The notes under the pieces: model-generated | Told to the model about the DNA's origin: nothing | The model's input: only the letters and a program-made list of their open reading frames with translations | Database searches by the model: none | Translations under genes and position numbers: made by a program | From: Desulfosporosinus sp. | GTDB lineage: Bacteria; Bacillota; Desulfitobacteriia; Desulfitobacteriales; Desulfitobacteriaceae | Direction of reading: 5' to 3' | Length of the DNA stretch: 64,000 nucleotides | Assembly: GCA_031292055.1 (NCBI GenBank) | Contig: JARLHV010000091.1 | Coordinates: forward strand, 1 to 64,000 | Shown here: positions 1 through 7,055 of the stretch, piece after piece | How positions within the stretch are numbered: the first letter of the stretch is position 1 | Layout: each line of letters opens with the position of its first letter

Positions 1-130
1 TGCTTTCAGCAATAGGTCTTTCAGAAGACTTAAGTCTTTATAAGGACTTCCAGTCCGCACTTTTTAAACGGCTTCAGCCGTAATCGCGACTTCCAGTCGC
101 AATCGTGAACCCCTGTACTTCAGTGCAGGG
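1..130. repeat. Array of six short hairpins with a common TTC-type loop
   Basis: Six consecutive inverted repeats have different stems but nearly the same apex (CTTCAG or CTTCCAG): 2-10, 16-29, 44-56, 69-80, 86-100 and 111-130. The stems are 3 to 9 bp and do not share sequence, so the structure rather than the sequence repeats. The array starts at the window edge and may extend further left. No coding frame explains it. It could be a structured leader or untranslated RNA of the gene starting near 200, or a dispersed hairpin-repeat family. Function unknown. Confidence 0.6.
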
Positions 131-199
131 TCGTTCAGTATAAAGGAGATAAAAGTCCCTTGATTTAATTATCGAAACATTAGTCATATAAAGTATAAG

Positions 200-718
200 G
201 TGAAAGGAAGTAGGTTGATTATCAAAAGCAGGCTCATAATAATACATATAATGTTTGCGCTCATAATATCAACCTCGGCTGTTATGTTTGACAAGTCCAA
301 TTTGTTTTGGGCATTTTACATTGGTGGATGGACAGCGGCTCCCAATAAGATCTTTGAGGGTTTACTGGTAACAGTTGTCTTTCTAATAGCTTGGCTCTTA
401 TATGGAACTATTATGGGTTATACAAAGGAAAAGGGCTTTATGAAATTTGTTTCATTATATTGGGGAATTGGTGGTTCGATCTGTCTAACCGCTGTGCTTA
501 TGGCGCCCATTGGAAAATTTGCAATCATAGCAATTCCTGCATTTTTACTTTTTTTGGTTCCAACTTATGGTCTTACTTATTTTTACGCGGCTAGCAGTAA
601 CTTTAATAATCAATTAGTTATAATATGTCTCATTTTATCATGGTCTGCAGGTGCTATTGGGTACTTGCTTGGTTATCAACTCAAGAAATTAAGGGTTAGC
701 ACGTTGTCTGATAAATAA
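200..718 (+). CDS. Hypothetical multi-pass membrane protein
   Basis: This encodes about 170 residues of very hydrophobic sequence with roughly four predicted membrane segments (near residues 10-30, 48-70, 82-128 and 138-158) and a short basic C-terminal tail ending near KKLR. I do not recognise a family. The first possible start is GTG at 200, without an obvious ribosome binding site. A TTG at 215 preceded by AAAGGAAG (203-210) is at least as likely and would remove five residues. It is alone between the hairpin array and a minus-strand gene, so context gives no function. Confidence 0.6.
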   Translation: MKGSRLIIKSRLIIIHIMFALIISTSAVMFDKSNLFWAFYIGGWTAAPNKIFEGLLVTVVFLIAWLLYGTIMGYTKEKGFMKFVSLYWGIGGSICLTAVLMAPIGKFAIIAIPAFLLFLVPTYGLTYFYAASSNFNNQLVIICLILSWSAGAIGYLLGYQLKKLRVSTLSDK

Positions 719-793
719 AATATGAAGTAATAAAGGTTCACATCATAGATATTGAAGGGGATATGTCAAAATGATGAGGAAATCATGTCAACT

Positions 794-1432
794 TTATTCC
801 TCCTGCCTATCAGTTAAGGTGATAATTTTCTCCGCTATGTTGATGCCCAGAACTTCTAAATCCTCCGTATGTAGGTGCATGCTTGCTGTAGCGTCAAAGA
901 GGATGTTTGCCCTGGCAGGCCATTCATCGTCAGCAAGCCACAGAATAAAGGCAAGTTGCAACTTAGGGAAAACTGGTATGGCAAATGCCAAGTCCCCCAT
1001 GGCAAGTTTTTTGCCGCCAAGAGTTAGGCAGGCAAGCTCAAACTCAGCTGGGGAGGAGCCGAAGCGTTTAGCCAAAGGATCCATTGCTTCCAGTTTAAAA
1101 GCTGCATAGTGGTTGTTGCCCCACGGTACTTCTCTAAATGAGATCCATCTACCACTTGGCTGCACCCCACAAACCTCAGTAAGGTAGTGGAGAATAAGAA
1201 TCCGGTCGGTTATTTCAACCCAATTCCCGTGTTCTTTTGATTCACAAGGGCTGATTTCGGCCTCAGGGTGCTGAATTTGGTATAACTTTCCCCCGTAGCG
1301 GATGACCAACCTTGTATCGCCATGAGGTTCTGCTCCGGAAAGTTCTAGCACCTTGGACAAGCTGCGTTTGCTAAATTCCCGTTTGGCATGTTCCAAAGCG
1401 TCACGATATTTTTTCTGATCTTCTTTAGCCAT
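794..1432 (-). CDS. DUF3786-like protein
   Basis: This 212-residue soluble protein looks like the DUF3786 family of anaerobic bacteria and archaea. The recognisable pieces are the SGRWISFREVPWG region (about residues 95-110), the segment with AMDPLAKRFG, the LWLADDEWP stretch, and the C-terminal block with NILFDATASMHLHTEDL. These were compared from memory, not by search. The family has no established activity. The start is ATG at 1432, with AGGATT after GCTTGG upstream on the minus strand acting as a plausible ribosome binding site. It is monocistronic and convergent with the gene at 200-718. Confidence 0.75.
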   Translation of the reverse strand: MAKEDQKKYRDALEHAKREFSKRSLSKVLELSGAEPHGDTRLVIRYGGKLYQIQHPEAEISPCESKEHGNWVEITDRILILHYLTEVCGVQPSGRWISFREVPWGNNHYAAFKLEAMDPLAKRFGSSPAEFELACLTLGGKKLAMGDLAFAIPVFPKLQLAFILWLADDEWPARANILFDATASMHLHTEDLEVLGINIAEKIITLTDRQEE

Positions 1433-1885
1433 AGTTAATCCTCCAAGCTTTGCGTTTTCTGCATTATATGGTGTCAGTAATTTACCTTATAAGGATAAGA
1501 ATAACCTGTGAACCACTCATCGTGCAAAGGGACTTAGAAAAGAGGACGCACGAATATAAATTATGTTTTAAAGATAGAGAAACCATTTATTTGAGTGTCT
1601 GAGCAGGTAAGGTGCGCAAAGAGGCTTTGGGGTGGTGGAAGTGAACATGTTCTTTGTAAAAGAAAGGTAATTAATTATATCTCAACAAACCCAAGTGTAG
1701 TATAATAAAGTGTGAAGAAATATTTGACTTTAGATATAATGCGTACATTTTTCGTACATCTTTTCCTGTATTCACTTAACCTGATCACTTATTATATGGT
1801 TTGAAGGATAGCCTTTTTGCAATAGAATCTAGTTCAACTCCAACCGTGTGAAGTTTACAACGTTTATCTAAAGGAGGGAGCGGTA
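1433..1885. other. Intergenic region, promoters only
   Basis: There is no convincing gene. Several AT-rich promoter-like hexamers occur, for example TATAAT within 1699-1706 and within 1735-1741, and a small inverted repeat GTAC...GTAC near 1743-1757. The downstream gene at 1886 has a strong AAAGGAGG site just upstream. Nothing else is supportable. Confidence 0.4.
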
Positions 1886-2434
1886 TTGAACACAATTGCT
1901 AATTATTCTTCTATATTAAACATGTATAACCAAACGGTCAGTCAAACAGCAAGTACCCCGACACAATATACATCAAGTACAGCGCCCATAACGTCAGCGG
2001 CTACCACCACCCAGTCAACGGATAGTGTCAGCATTAGTCAGGAGGCACAGCAGGCGTACCAGGCACTAAACCAAAGTTTAGTAGACAGTTTGTCCCCTGA
2101 TGACCCAAATGCGAATACCCTGGAAAGTGTTCTCATGAGTTCTATGCAGGCATCTATACAGCCATTTATGCAGATTATCGCTGATAAAGCAAATGCGGTT
2201 ACTAATGGAAGTGTGGCGGGTGTCGCAGGTGCTGCAAGTCCTACAGGCGCGATCAGTACTGATTGGGGAAGTGCTCTGGATAGTTTGGTATCGAGCGGAA
2301 CGATTACCCAAGGACAGGAAACCTCTATAGAAAATGCATTAGATGCAGAAGCTCAGTTGAAGGTTAGCGTAGCGAATACGACGAGTGGGCCAACGGCAAG
2401 CACAAGTAATTTAAACAGTTTACTATCTAATTGA
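1886..2434 (+). CDS. Hypothetical Ser/Thr/Gln-rich low-complexity protein
   Basis: This 182-residue protein is dominated by Ser, Thr, Ala and Gln in its first 45 residues. It then has a helical central part (about residues 45-110) and another Ser/Thr-rich tail. The stretch DSVSISQEAQQAY (about residues 46-58) resembles a sequence seen in flagellum- or FlgM-associated small proteins, but that is only a motif-level impression. No signal peptide or membrane helix is visible. The TTG start is chosen because AAAGGAGGG lies at the right distance upstream (around 1870-1878). No function is assigned. Confidence 0.6.
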   Translation: MNTIANYSSILNMYNQTVSQTASTPTQYTSSTAPITSAATTTQSTDSVSISQEAQQAYQALNQSLVDSLSPDDPNANTLESVLMSSMQASIQPFMQIIADKANAVTNGSVAGVAGAASPTGAISTDWGSALDSLVSSGTITQGQETSIENALDAEAQLKVSVANTTSGPTASTSNLNSLLSN

Positions 2435-2606
2435 ACAGATTTTATGAATTAAGAAAAGAATTTAGAGAAAGCTTTCTTACGAGCCATGAACAGGATCATT
2501 GGCGCTAAGGAAGCTTTTTTAAATGAAGAAACTGGCCATGAGGATTACGTAGGTATGGTGAGGACATTGATGCTCGGCTGGCACTTCGCAAGAGATAATG
2601 GCCCAC

Positions 2607-2635
2607 TTGCAAATGATTTGCATTTGCTATATAAT
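2607..2635 (+). promoter_or_regulatory. Promoter of the zur-znuCBA operon
   Basis: A -35 box TTGCAA (2607-2612) and a perfect -10 TATAAT (2630-2635) are separated by 17 bp. The predicted start of transcription (about 2642) falls inside the Zur-like operator, and the zur start codon is about 57 nt further on. Confidence 0.8.
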
Positions 2636-2636
2636 C

Positions 2637-2657
2637 AAATCGTAACGATTCCGATTA
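2637..2657. promoter_or_regulatory. Zur operator
   Basis: The sequence AAATCGTAACGATTCCGATT is a near-match to the Gram-positive Zur box (AAATCGTAATnATTACGATTT). The two core mismatches, T to C and A to C, are at symmetric positions. It abuts the -10 box, so a bound repressor would block transcription. The next genes are a Fur-family regulator and a zinc ABC importer, which supports autoregulation by zinc. Confidence 0.8.
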
Positions 2658-2698
2658 TATTATTAAGGTCCGGAGGGTCAGATTATAGGAGGCATAAT

Positions 2699-3133
2699 AT
2701 GGTTACAAATAAAGAAATTCTTGAGCAGTTAAAAGAATCCGGATACCGTTTTACAGGTAAACGCAAGGAAATTATTGATCTATTTATCGAAAATAATGAA
2801 AGATATTTAACAGCCAAAGAGGTCTATGCCCATGTAAAAAAATCCTATCCGTCGATCAGCTACGATACAATTTATCGCACGTTAGCCCTCCTTCTCCAAA
2901 TGCAGGTGGTTGAAGAAATGGAGTTCGGGAATGAAGCGAGTAGATACCGACTTAGCTGCGGCCATGGACATCACCATCATTTAGTGTGTTTGGGGTGTGG
3001 TTCAATTAAAGTGATTCATGATTGTCCTCTACAGCTAATAGATATTAATCAGGAAGATTTTACAGTGGTAGACCATCGTTTTGAAATTTCTGGATATTGT
3101 TCGACTTGCCGCCTGGCAGGCGGGGATTGTTAA
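2699..3133 (+). CDS. zur: Fur-family zinc uptake regulator Zur
   Basis: This 144-residue Fur-family repressor has an N-terminal winged helix (about residues 1-85, with YRFTGKRKEII and SYDTIYRTLALL) and a C-terminal metal-binding and dimerisation domain. The second domain carries a His-rich run HGHHHH and two CxxC pairs (CLGC near 100; CSTC near 136), as expected for a structural zinc site. I start at ATG 2699, preceded by AGGAGG at 2687-2692, because the promoter and operator lie just upstream. The reading frame stays open from 2486, but that would put the promoter inside the gene. The Zur assignment rather than Fur or PerR rests on the Zur box and the adjoining znuCBA genes. Confidence 0.9.
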   Translation: MVTNKEILEQLKESGYRFTGKRKEIIDLFIENNERYLTAKEVYAHVKKSYPSISYDTIYRTLALLLQMQVVEEMEFGNEASRYRLSCGHGHHHHLVCLGCGSIKVIHDCPLQLIDINQEDFTVVDHRFEISGYCSTCRLAGGDC

Positions 3134-3143
3134 GGAGGAAAAA

Positions 3144-3974
3144 ATGGGAACTGGTATTGTCGTTAAAGGTTTAAACGTTTGTCTTGGTGGAAATCGAATT
3201 TTACGAGACCTTTCTTTTACAGTGAATCCGGGAGAGTTTGTTGGGATTATTGGACCGAACGGAGCGGGCAAAACAACTTTGCTACGAACGCTTCTGGGTA
3301 TGGTAGAGGTCGAAAGCGGAACTATAAACTTTCAAGGGGATGCGAATACACCAAATTCATCAATGATTGGGTACGCACCGCAGTCACGGCAACTCGATGC
3401 TGAGACACCTTTGCGAGCCTGGGATTTTGTGAGCTTTGGATTACCTCACCGGTTTCGCCCCTGGATAACGAAGCAGGACCGAATAGTTATTAAAGAAGCA
3501 ATGCATGTGACGGATTCCGAAAGATTTGCTAATAAAGCCCTTGGTAAATTATCAGGTGGCGAACGACAACGTCTTTTTATCGCCCAGGCTTTAGTCAGAA
3601 ACCCACAAATTTTATTACTGGATGAGCCAACCTCTAATTTAGATCCTGGAGCCCAAGAAAACTTAGCTGCAGTGATTTCTCGCATTAACAAAGAACGGGG
3701 AATAAGTGTCCTATTAATAAGTCATGATGTGAACCTTGTTGCGAAATATGCTCACCGTATACTGTACATAACCAAAGGTCAATATGCCATGGGCACCGTA
3801 AAACAAGTATTGCAATCAAATGTGTTAACTCGGTTATATGGAGCACCCGTAGAGGTGTTGAATGTTGGTTCGAAGATTATTGTGTTGACTTCCGCTACTA
3901 ACAGCGTAAAAACCTCCATTTGTCTGCATAGTGATGACTGTAAACAGGAGGTATTGTCTGATGTTTCAGTATGA
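3144..3974 (+). CDS. znuC: Zinc ABC transporter ATP-binding protein
   Basis: This cytoplasmic ATPase of 276 residues has Walker A GPNGAGKTT (about 37-45), signature LSGGERQR (about 138-145), Walker B ILLLDEPTSNLD (about 157-168) and the switch His in LLISHD. It powers zinc import with the permease at 3961 and the binding protein at 4838. The ATG at 3144 is chosen over earlier in-frame codons because AAGGAGG lies at 3132-3138, ten bases after the zur stop. It overlaps znuB by 14 bp, suggesting coupled translation. Manganese or iron specificity cannot be excluded by sequence, but the Zur box favours zinc. Confidence 0.9.
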   Translation: MGTGIVVKGLNVCLGGNRILRDLSFTVNPGEFVGIIGPNGAGKTTLLRTLLGMVEVESGTINFQGDANTPNSSMIGYAPQSRQLDAETPLRAWDFVSFGLPHRFRPWITKQDRIVIKEAMHVTDSERFANKALGKLSGGERQRLFIAQALVRNPQILLLDEPTSNLDPGAQENLAAVISRINKERGISVLLISHDVNLVAKYAHRILYITKGQYAMGTVKQVLQSNVLTRLYGAPVEVLNVGSKIIVLTSATNSVKTSICLHSDDCKQEVLSDVSV

Positions 3975-4797
3975 TTTTATGCAACACGCCTTTCTGGCAG
4001 GTACAATCGTAGCAATTATGTGTGGTTCTATTGGAGTCTTCGTGCTAGCACGAGGGTTGCCATTTATTGCACATACCTTTTCTCACATCGGATTTTCCGG
4101 GGCAGCGTTTGCCTTGTACATTGGGATCGATCCCTTAAATGGAATGCTGCTCTTTACATGCGTTTCGGCTTTAGCTATAGGGCGTTTGGGAATTAATATG
4201 TTTAGGAAAGATGCTGTAATTAGCGTAATTTTGAGTATTTTTTTAGGTCTGGGATTATTATTTTTATCTCTTTCCAGTAAGCAATCAAACGCCGTTACCT
4301 CTTTATTATTTGGTACAGTTTTAGGGATAAGCACATTAGATGTTGAGAAAATTGCGTTTTTATCCACAATTGTATTAGGTGTGCTTTTCCTTGGGTATAA
4401 AATGCTCACATTTGACTCTTTTGATCCGGTTGGTGCCCAAGCGGCGGGTTTACCTATTCGTTTTATTTCAATTGCCTTTTTGTTACTGCTCTCCGTTGCC
4501 ACCGCCGAAGCGGTGCAGATCGTCGGAGCCCTACTGGTCTTTACTTTGATGACAACTCCGGCTGCTATTGCTCAACGTCTTACCCACTCAGTCTGGCGGA
4601 TGATCTTGTTATCGTCACTGATTTCATTAGTTGGGGTATGGGCAGGACTAGTCTTGGGATATTATACAAATGCTCCGGTTAGTTTCTTCATTACGGCAGT
4701 AGAAGGAATCTTATATTTTACTTCATTAGGTTGGAGCGCTTGGCGAGAACGCAGGGTTTCAGAAAAGCAGCTTTCTGCGCTTGATGCTTTAGCATGA
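3961..4797 (+). CDS. znuB: Zinc ABC transporter permease
   Basis: This 278-residue integral membrane protein of the ABC-3 (ZnuB/MntB) family has about eight hydrophobic segments. The N-terminal FMQHAFLAG and the loops ARGLPFIAHTFSHIGFSG and DPVGAQAAGLP are typical of the family. The LLVFTLMTTPAAIAQ segment (about 195-210) matches the conserved region near the coupling helix. The start is ATG 3961 with CAGGAGG at 3945-3951, so the gene begins inside znuC. It forms the membrane channel for the importer encoded around it. Confidence 0.9.
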   Translation: MFQYDFMQHAFLAGTIVAIMCGSIGVFVLARGLPFIAHTFSHIGFSGAAFALYIGIDPLNGMLLFTCVSALAIGRLGINMFRKDAVISVILSIFLGLGLLFLSLSSKQSNAVTSLLFGTVLGISTLDVEKIAFLSTIVLGVLFLGYKMLTFDSFDPVGAQAAGLPIRFISIAFLLLLSVATAEAVQIVGALLVFTLMTTPAAIAQRLTHSVWRMILLSSLISLVGVWAGLVLGYYTNAPVSFFITAVEGILYFTSLGWSAWRERRVSEKQLSALDALA

Positions 4798-4837
4798 AAT
4801 TTAAGTGTTTAAACATAAGATTTTAGGAGGAAAAAAC

Positions 4838-5776
4838 GTGAGAACAAAGAGTTTGAAATGGATGGCGGGTATTTCTTTCGCTGCAATGGTCATAGGGGTG
4901 TTGGCAGGTTGCGGTATCACAAAACAACCAGGATCGACAGGTTCAAGTGCCTCCAAGGCGGTCAGCACAACGGCCCTAAGTCAAAAAATCAAAGTGGTGG
5001 CCGCCGAAAATTTTTATGGTGAAGTCGCACAGGCGGTCGGCGGTGATCGTGTGGCGGTAACCTCGATTCTCACAAATCCGGGACAGGACCCGCATGATTA
5101 TGAGCCCACAGCAGATGCTTCTAAAGCGGTGGCAGATGCACAAGTAGTTGTTTATACGGGTATAGGATATGACGATTGGATGGGCAAGTTGCTTAAAGCT
5201 GATTCTTCCGCCCAAAATAAAGAAGTAGTGGTTGTGGGCAGCGATTTGTTAGGTAAAATAGCAGGAGACAATCCGCATGTCTGGTATGATCCTTCGACAA
5301 TGTCGAAACTGGCCAATCAACTAGCCAATGATTTGGGCAAATTGGATCCCGCTAATTCACAAGATTACCAGCAACGAGCAAAAGCATATGTGACGACAAT
5401 GACTCAATTGACAGCTAAAGTGGCAGAAATCAAGCAGTCCACTCCTGTGAGCATTGACGTGTCAGAACCTGTCTTTGATTATATGGGTGATGCTTTAAAT
5501 CTAAAAGTTAACAATCTCAAATTTGCCAAGGCTATCGAAGAAGGAAATGACCCGACCGCCTTAGATTTTGCTAGTGTACAAAATGATATTAAAAGTAAGA
5601 AGATCAAATTATTTGTCTATAACACTCAAACAGATAGTCCAACGGTAGAGAACATAGTCAAGTTGGCTGAATCGAGCGGTATTCCTATCATCAAAGTAAC
5701 TGAAACTGAGCCAAGCGGTAAAAACTATATCCAATGGATGACAGAGCAACTTGATCAAGTTGGAAAAGTATTATAG
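4838..5776 (+). CDS. znuA: Zinc-binding lipoprotein of ABC importer
   Basis: This 312-residue cluster A-I (ZnuA/TroA) binding protein starts at GTG 4838, after AGGAGG at 4825-4830. A lipoprotein signal ends in LAGC (Cys near residue 24), so it is anchored outside the membrane. Two metal-ligand histidines are visible in QDPHDYEP and DNPHVWYDP. The third canonical position (usually His in a VxxHDAFGY context) reads SEPVFDY, that is Glu in place of His. The usual His-rich mobile loop is absent. It is the last gene of the Zur-controlled operon. Zinc is the likely substrate; the altered ligand makes strict specificity uncertain. Confidence 0.85.
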   Translation: MRTKSLKWMAGISFAAMVIGVLAGCGITKQPGSTGSSASKAVSTTALSQKIKVVAAENFYGEVAQAVGGDRVAVTSILTNPGQDPHDYEPTADASKAVADAQVVVYTGIGYDDWMGKLLKADSSAQNKEVVVVGSDLLGKIAGDNPHVWYDPSTMSKLANQLANDLGKLDPANSQDYQQRAKAYVTTMTQLTAKVAEIKQSTPVSIDVSEPVFDYMGDALNLKVNNLKFAKAIEEGNDPTALDFASVQNDIKSKKIKLFVYNTQTDSPTVENIVKLAESSGIPIIKVTETEPSGKNYIQWMTEQLDQVGKVL

Positions 5777-5928
5777 AATCTCTACGAGACAACTAAGAAA
5801 CGGCACGACAAAACAGGGTATTCAACGCTAAAATAATTTGGGAACTTATATAACACTGGTATTCGTGGCAGATGCAAAGCTTGTGGCAGGCAGATATCAA
5901 AAATTAATTGCAAAGGAGTGACAATGTA

Positions 5929-6276
5929 ATGGTTAAAATAACAGAACTCGCAGCCCAAAAAATAAAAGCAATACAAAAAGCACAGAATAAAGAAAATGCG
6001 TTTATTCGGATCTCTCTTGTAGGTTCAGGCTGTGATAGACCAGATTTCGGCATGACTCTGGAGGAGTCAAAAACTGAGGATGATATTCTTGATGTGGAAT
6101 ATGGTATTTCGATCCTCACGGATATAAAACTGGCTACTACTTTAGAGGGGACCATTGTTGATTATATTGAGTCTAATAACGGTGGAGGTTTTGAAATACG
6201 CAAAGCAAAGCCAGACCATGCAGAAGGCTGCGGTGGGAGTTGCGGAAGTTGCGAGACTTGTGATGGGAGTTGCTAA
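5929..6276 (+). CDS. HesB/IscA-like iron-sulfur protein with Cys-rich tail
   Basis: This 115-residue protein starts like an A-type Fe-S carrier (VKITELAAQKIKAIQKAQ). It has the expected beta core (IRISLVGSGCDRPDFGMTLEES), but it lacks a clear C-terminal CGC. Instead it ends in a glycine/cysteine-rich tail with five Cys (GCGGSC, GSCETCDGSC). That architecture resembles small IscA-like proteins of anaerobes. A metal or cluster-binding role is inferred. ATG 5929 is chosen, with AAAGGAG at 5912-5918. A TTG at 5908 in frame precedes that site and is unlikely. Confidence 0.75.
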   Translation: MVKITELAAQKIKAIQKAQNKENAFIRISLVGSGCDRPDFGMTLEESKTEDDILDVEYGISILTDIKLATTLEGTIVDYIESNNGGGFEIRKAKPDHAEGCGGSCGSCETCDGSC

Positions 6277-6329
6277 TAGGGCTAAGTAGTTTCAGAATAC
6301 ATTTCCAAATTAAAGGAGACTAAGTTTAA

Positions 6330-6701
6330 ATGAATTTTGATCAGATTTATTACGCCAGTGCCCAACACAAAGAACATTTTTTAGCTCTAGTAAACACAAA
6401 GAAATCAAACGAGTCGGGATATTATTCTGCATACTATATTCTTACTTCAAGTAAAGAAATTTGGGCATTAGCAAAAAGACATACTCAGTTAGAGGAAATT
6501 GATTTTGATAAAATCTTGGCACACGGTTTGACGAGCAGTTATAAAGCGCTTGTTTTGCTAGCGCAGCATCTGTTCATGGCGAGCAATAGCTTTGACTTAG
6601 ATCGTGCTTTAGAAAGCTGGGATCAACCCAGTTATAGTGTTGCCTTGCAAGCAATCAAACTACGGTGGTCGCTATCACGTGAGAGTATTGATAATGCCTA
6701 A
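6330..6701 (+). CDS. Hypothetical protein, possibly DUF6075-like
   Basis: This 123-residue soluble, largely helical protein begins MNFDQIYYASAQHKEHF. Its C-terminal block (ALESWDQPSYSVALQAIKLRWSL) resembles small Bacillota proteins of the DUF6075 type, in which a Trp-containing segment precedes a hydrophobic helix; this is a tentative recollection. Spacing to the preceding IscA-like gene is 53 bp with its own AAAGGAG site, so it may be co-transcribed. No catalytic motif is visible. Confidence 0.6.
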   Translation: MNFDQIYYASAQHKEHFLALVNTKKSNESGYYSAYYILTSSKEIWALAKRHTQLEEIDFDKILAHGLTSSYKALVLLAQHLFMASNSFDLDRALESWDQPSYSVALQAIKLRWSLSRESIDNA

Positions 6702-6754
6702 GATAAATCTTCTATGTTCTTGGAGAATGTGGAGTATGGAAGACTATAGTTGCT

Positions 6755-6792
6755 AGGTCGTTTTATTAAACGGTCTGGCCTTCTTATTTTTT
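6755..6792 (+). terminator. Intrinsic terminator
   Basis: A 9-bp stem (6755-6763 with 6768-6776, including two G-U pairs) with loop TATT is followed, after GGCC, by a T-rich tract TTCTTATTTTTT. It probably ends the transcript of the gene at 6330. Confidence 0.55.
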
Positions 6793-7055
6793 GAGGATTT
6801 ACAAAAAATGGTGGGTATTGAAAGTGACCGAAAATAACCTAACTAGACAAAGAGGCGCAGCAGATGATATCCTACTAACTGTTAAAGTATATAGAAAACA
6901 TGCTTGTGATAAAGTTTTAAACTTCATCATAAGCATGAGTTGAACTAATTCAGGGGTTAAATGTGCGATGCGCGAAATGTGATGCGCATAGTTGAACCTG
7001 GAGCAGGGTGAGTAGCTGGCGAAAAAAGATAATCGTTTAAGGAAGTGAACTGGTC
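6793..7055. other. Intergenic region upstream of parE
   Basis: There is no gene. It contains AT-rich promoter-like sequence around 6880-6930 and a GC-rich repeat of ATGCGC near 6968-6992. The topoisomerase operon has an AAGGAAGT ribosome binding site at 7039-7046. Confidence 0.4.

Noticed and set aside
1..130. CRISPR array
   Set aside because: Repeat units have no common sequence beyond the loop and no regular spacer length.
771..1109. Plus-strand open frame of 112 codons
   Set aside because: It is antisense to the DUF3786-like gene, which has clear family sequence and a ribosome site.
2486..2698. N-terminal extension of Zur
   Set aside because: The promoter and Zur box lie within it, and AGGAGG is placed for ATG 2699.
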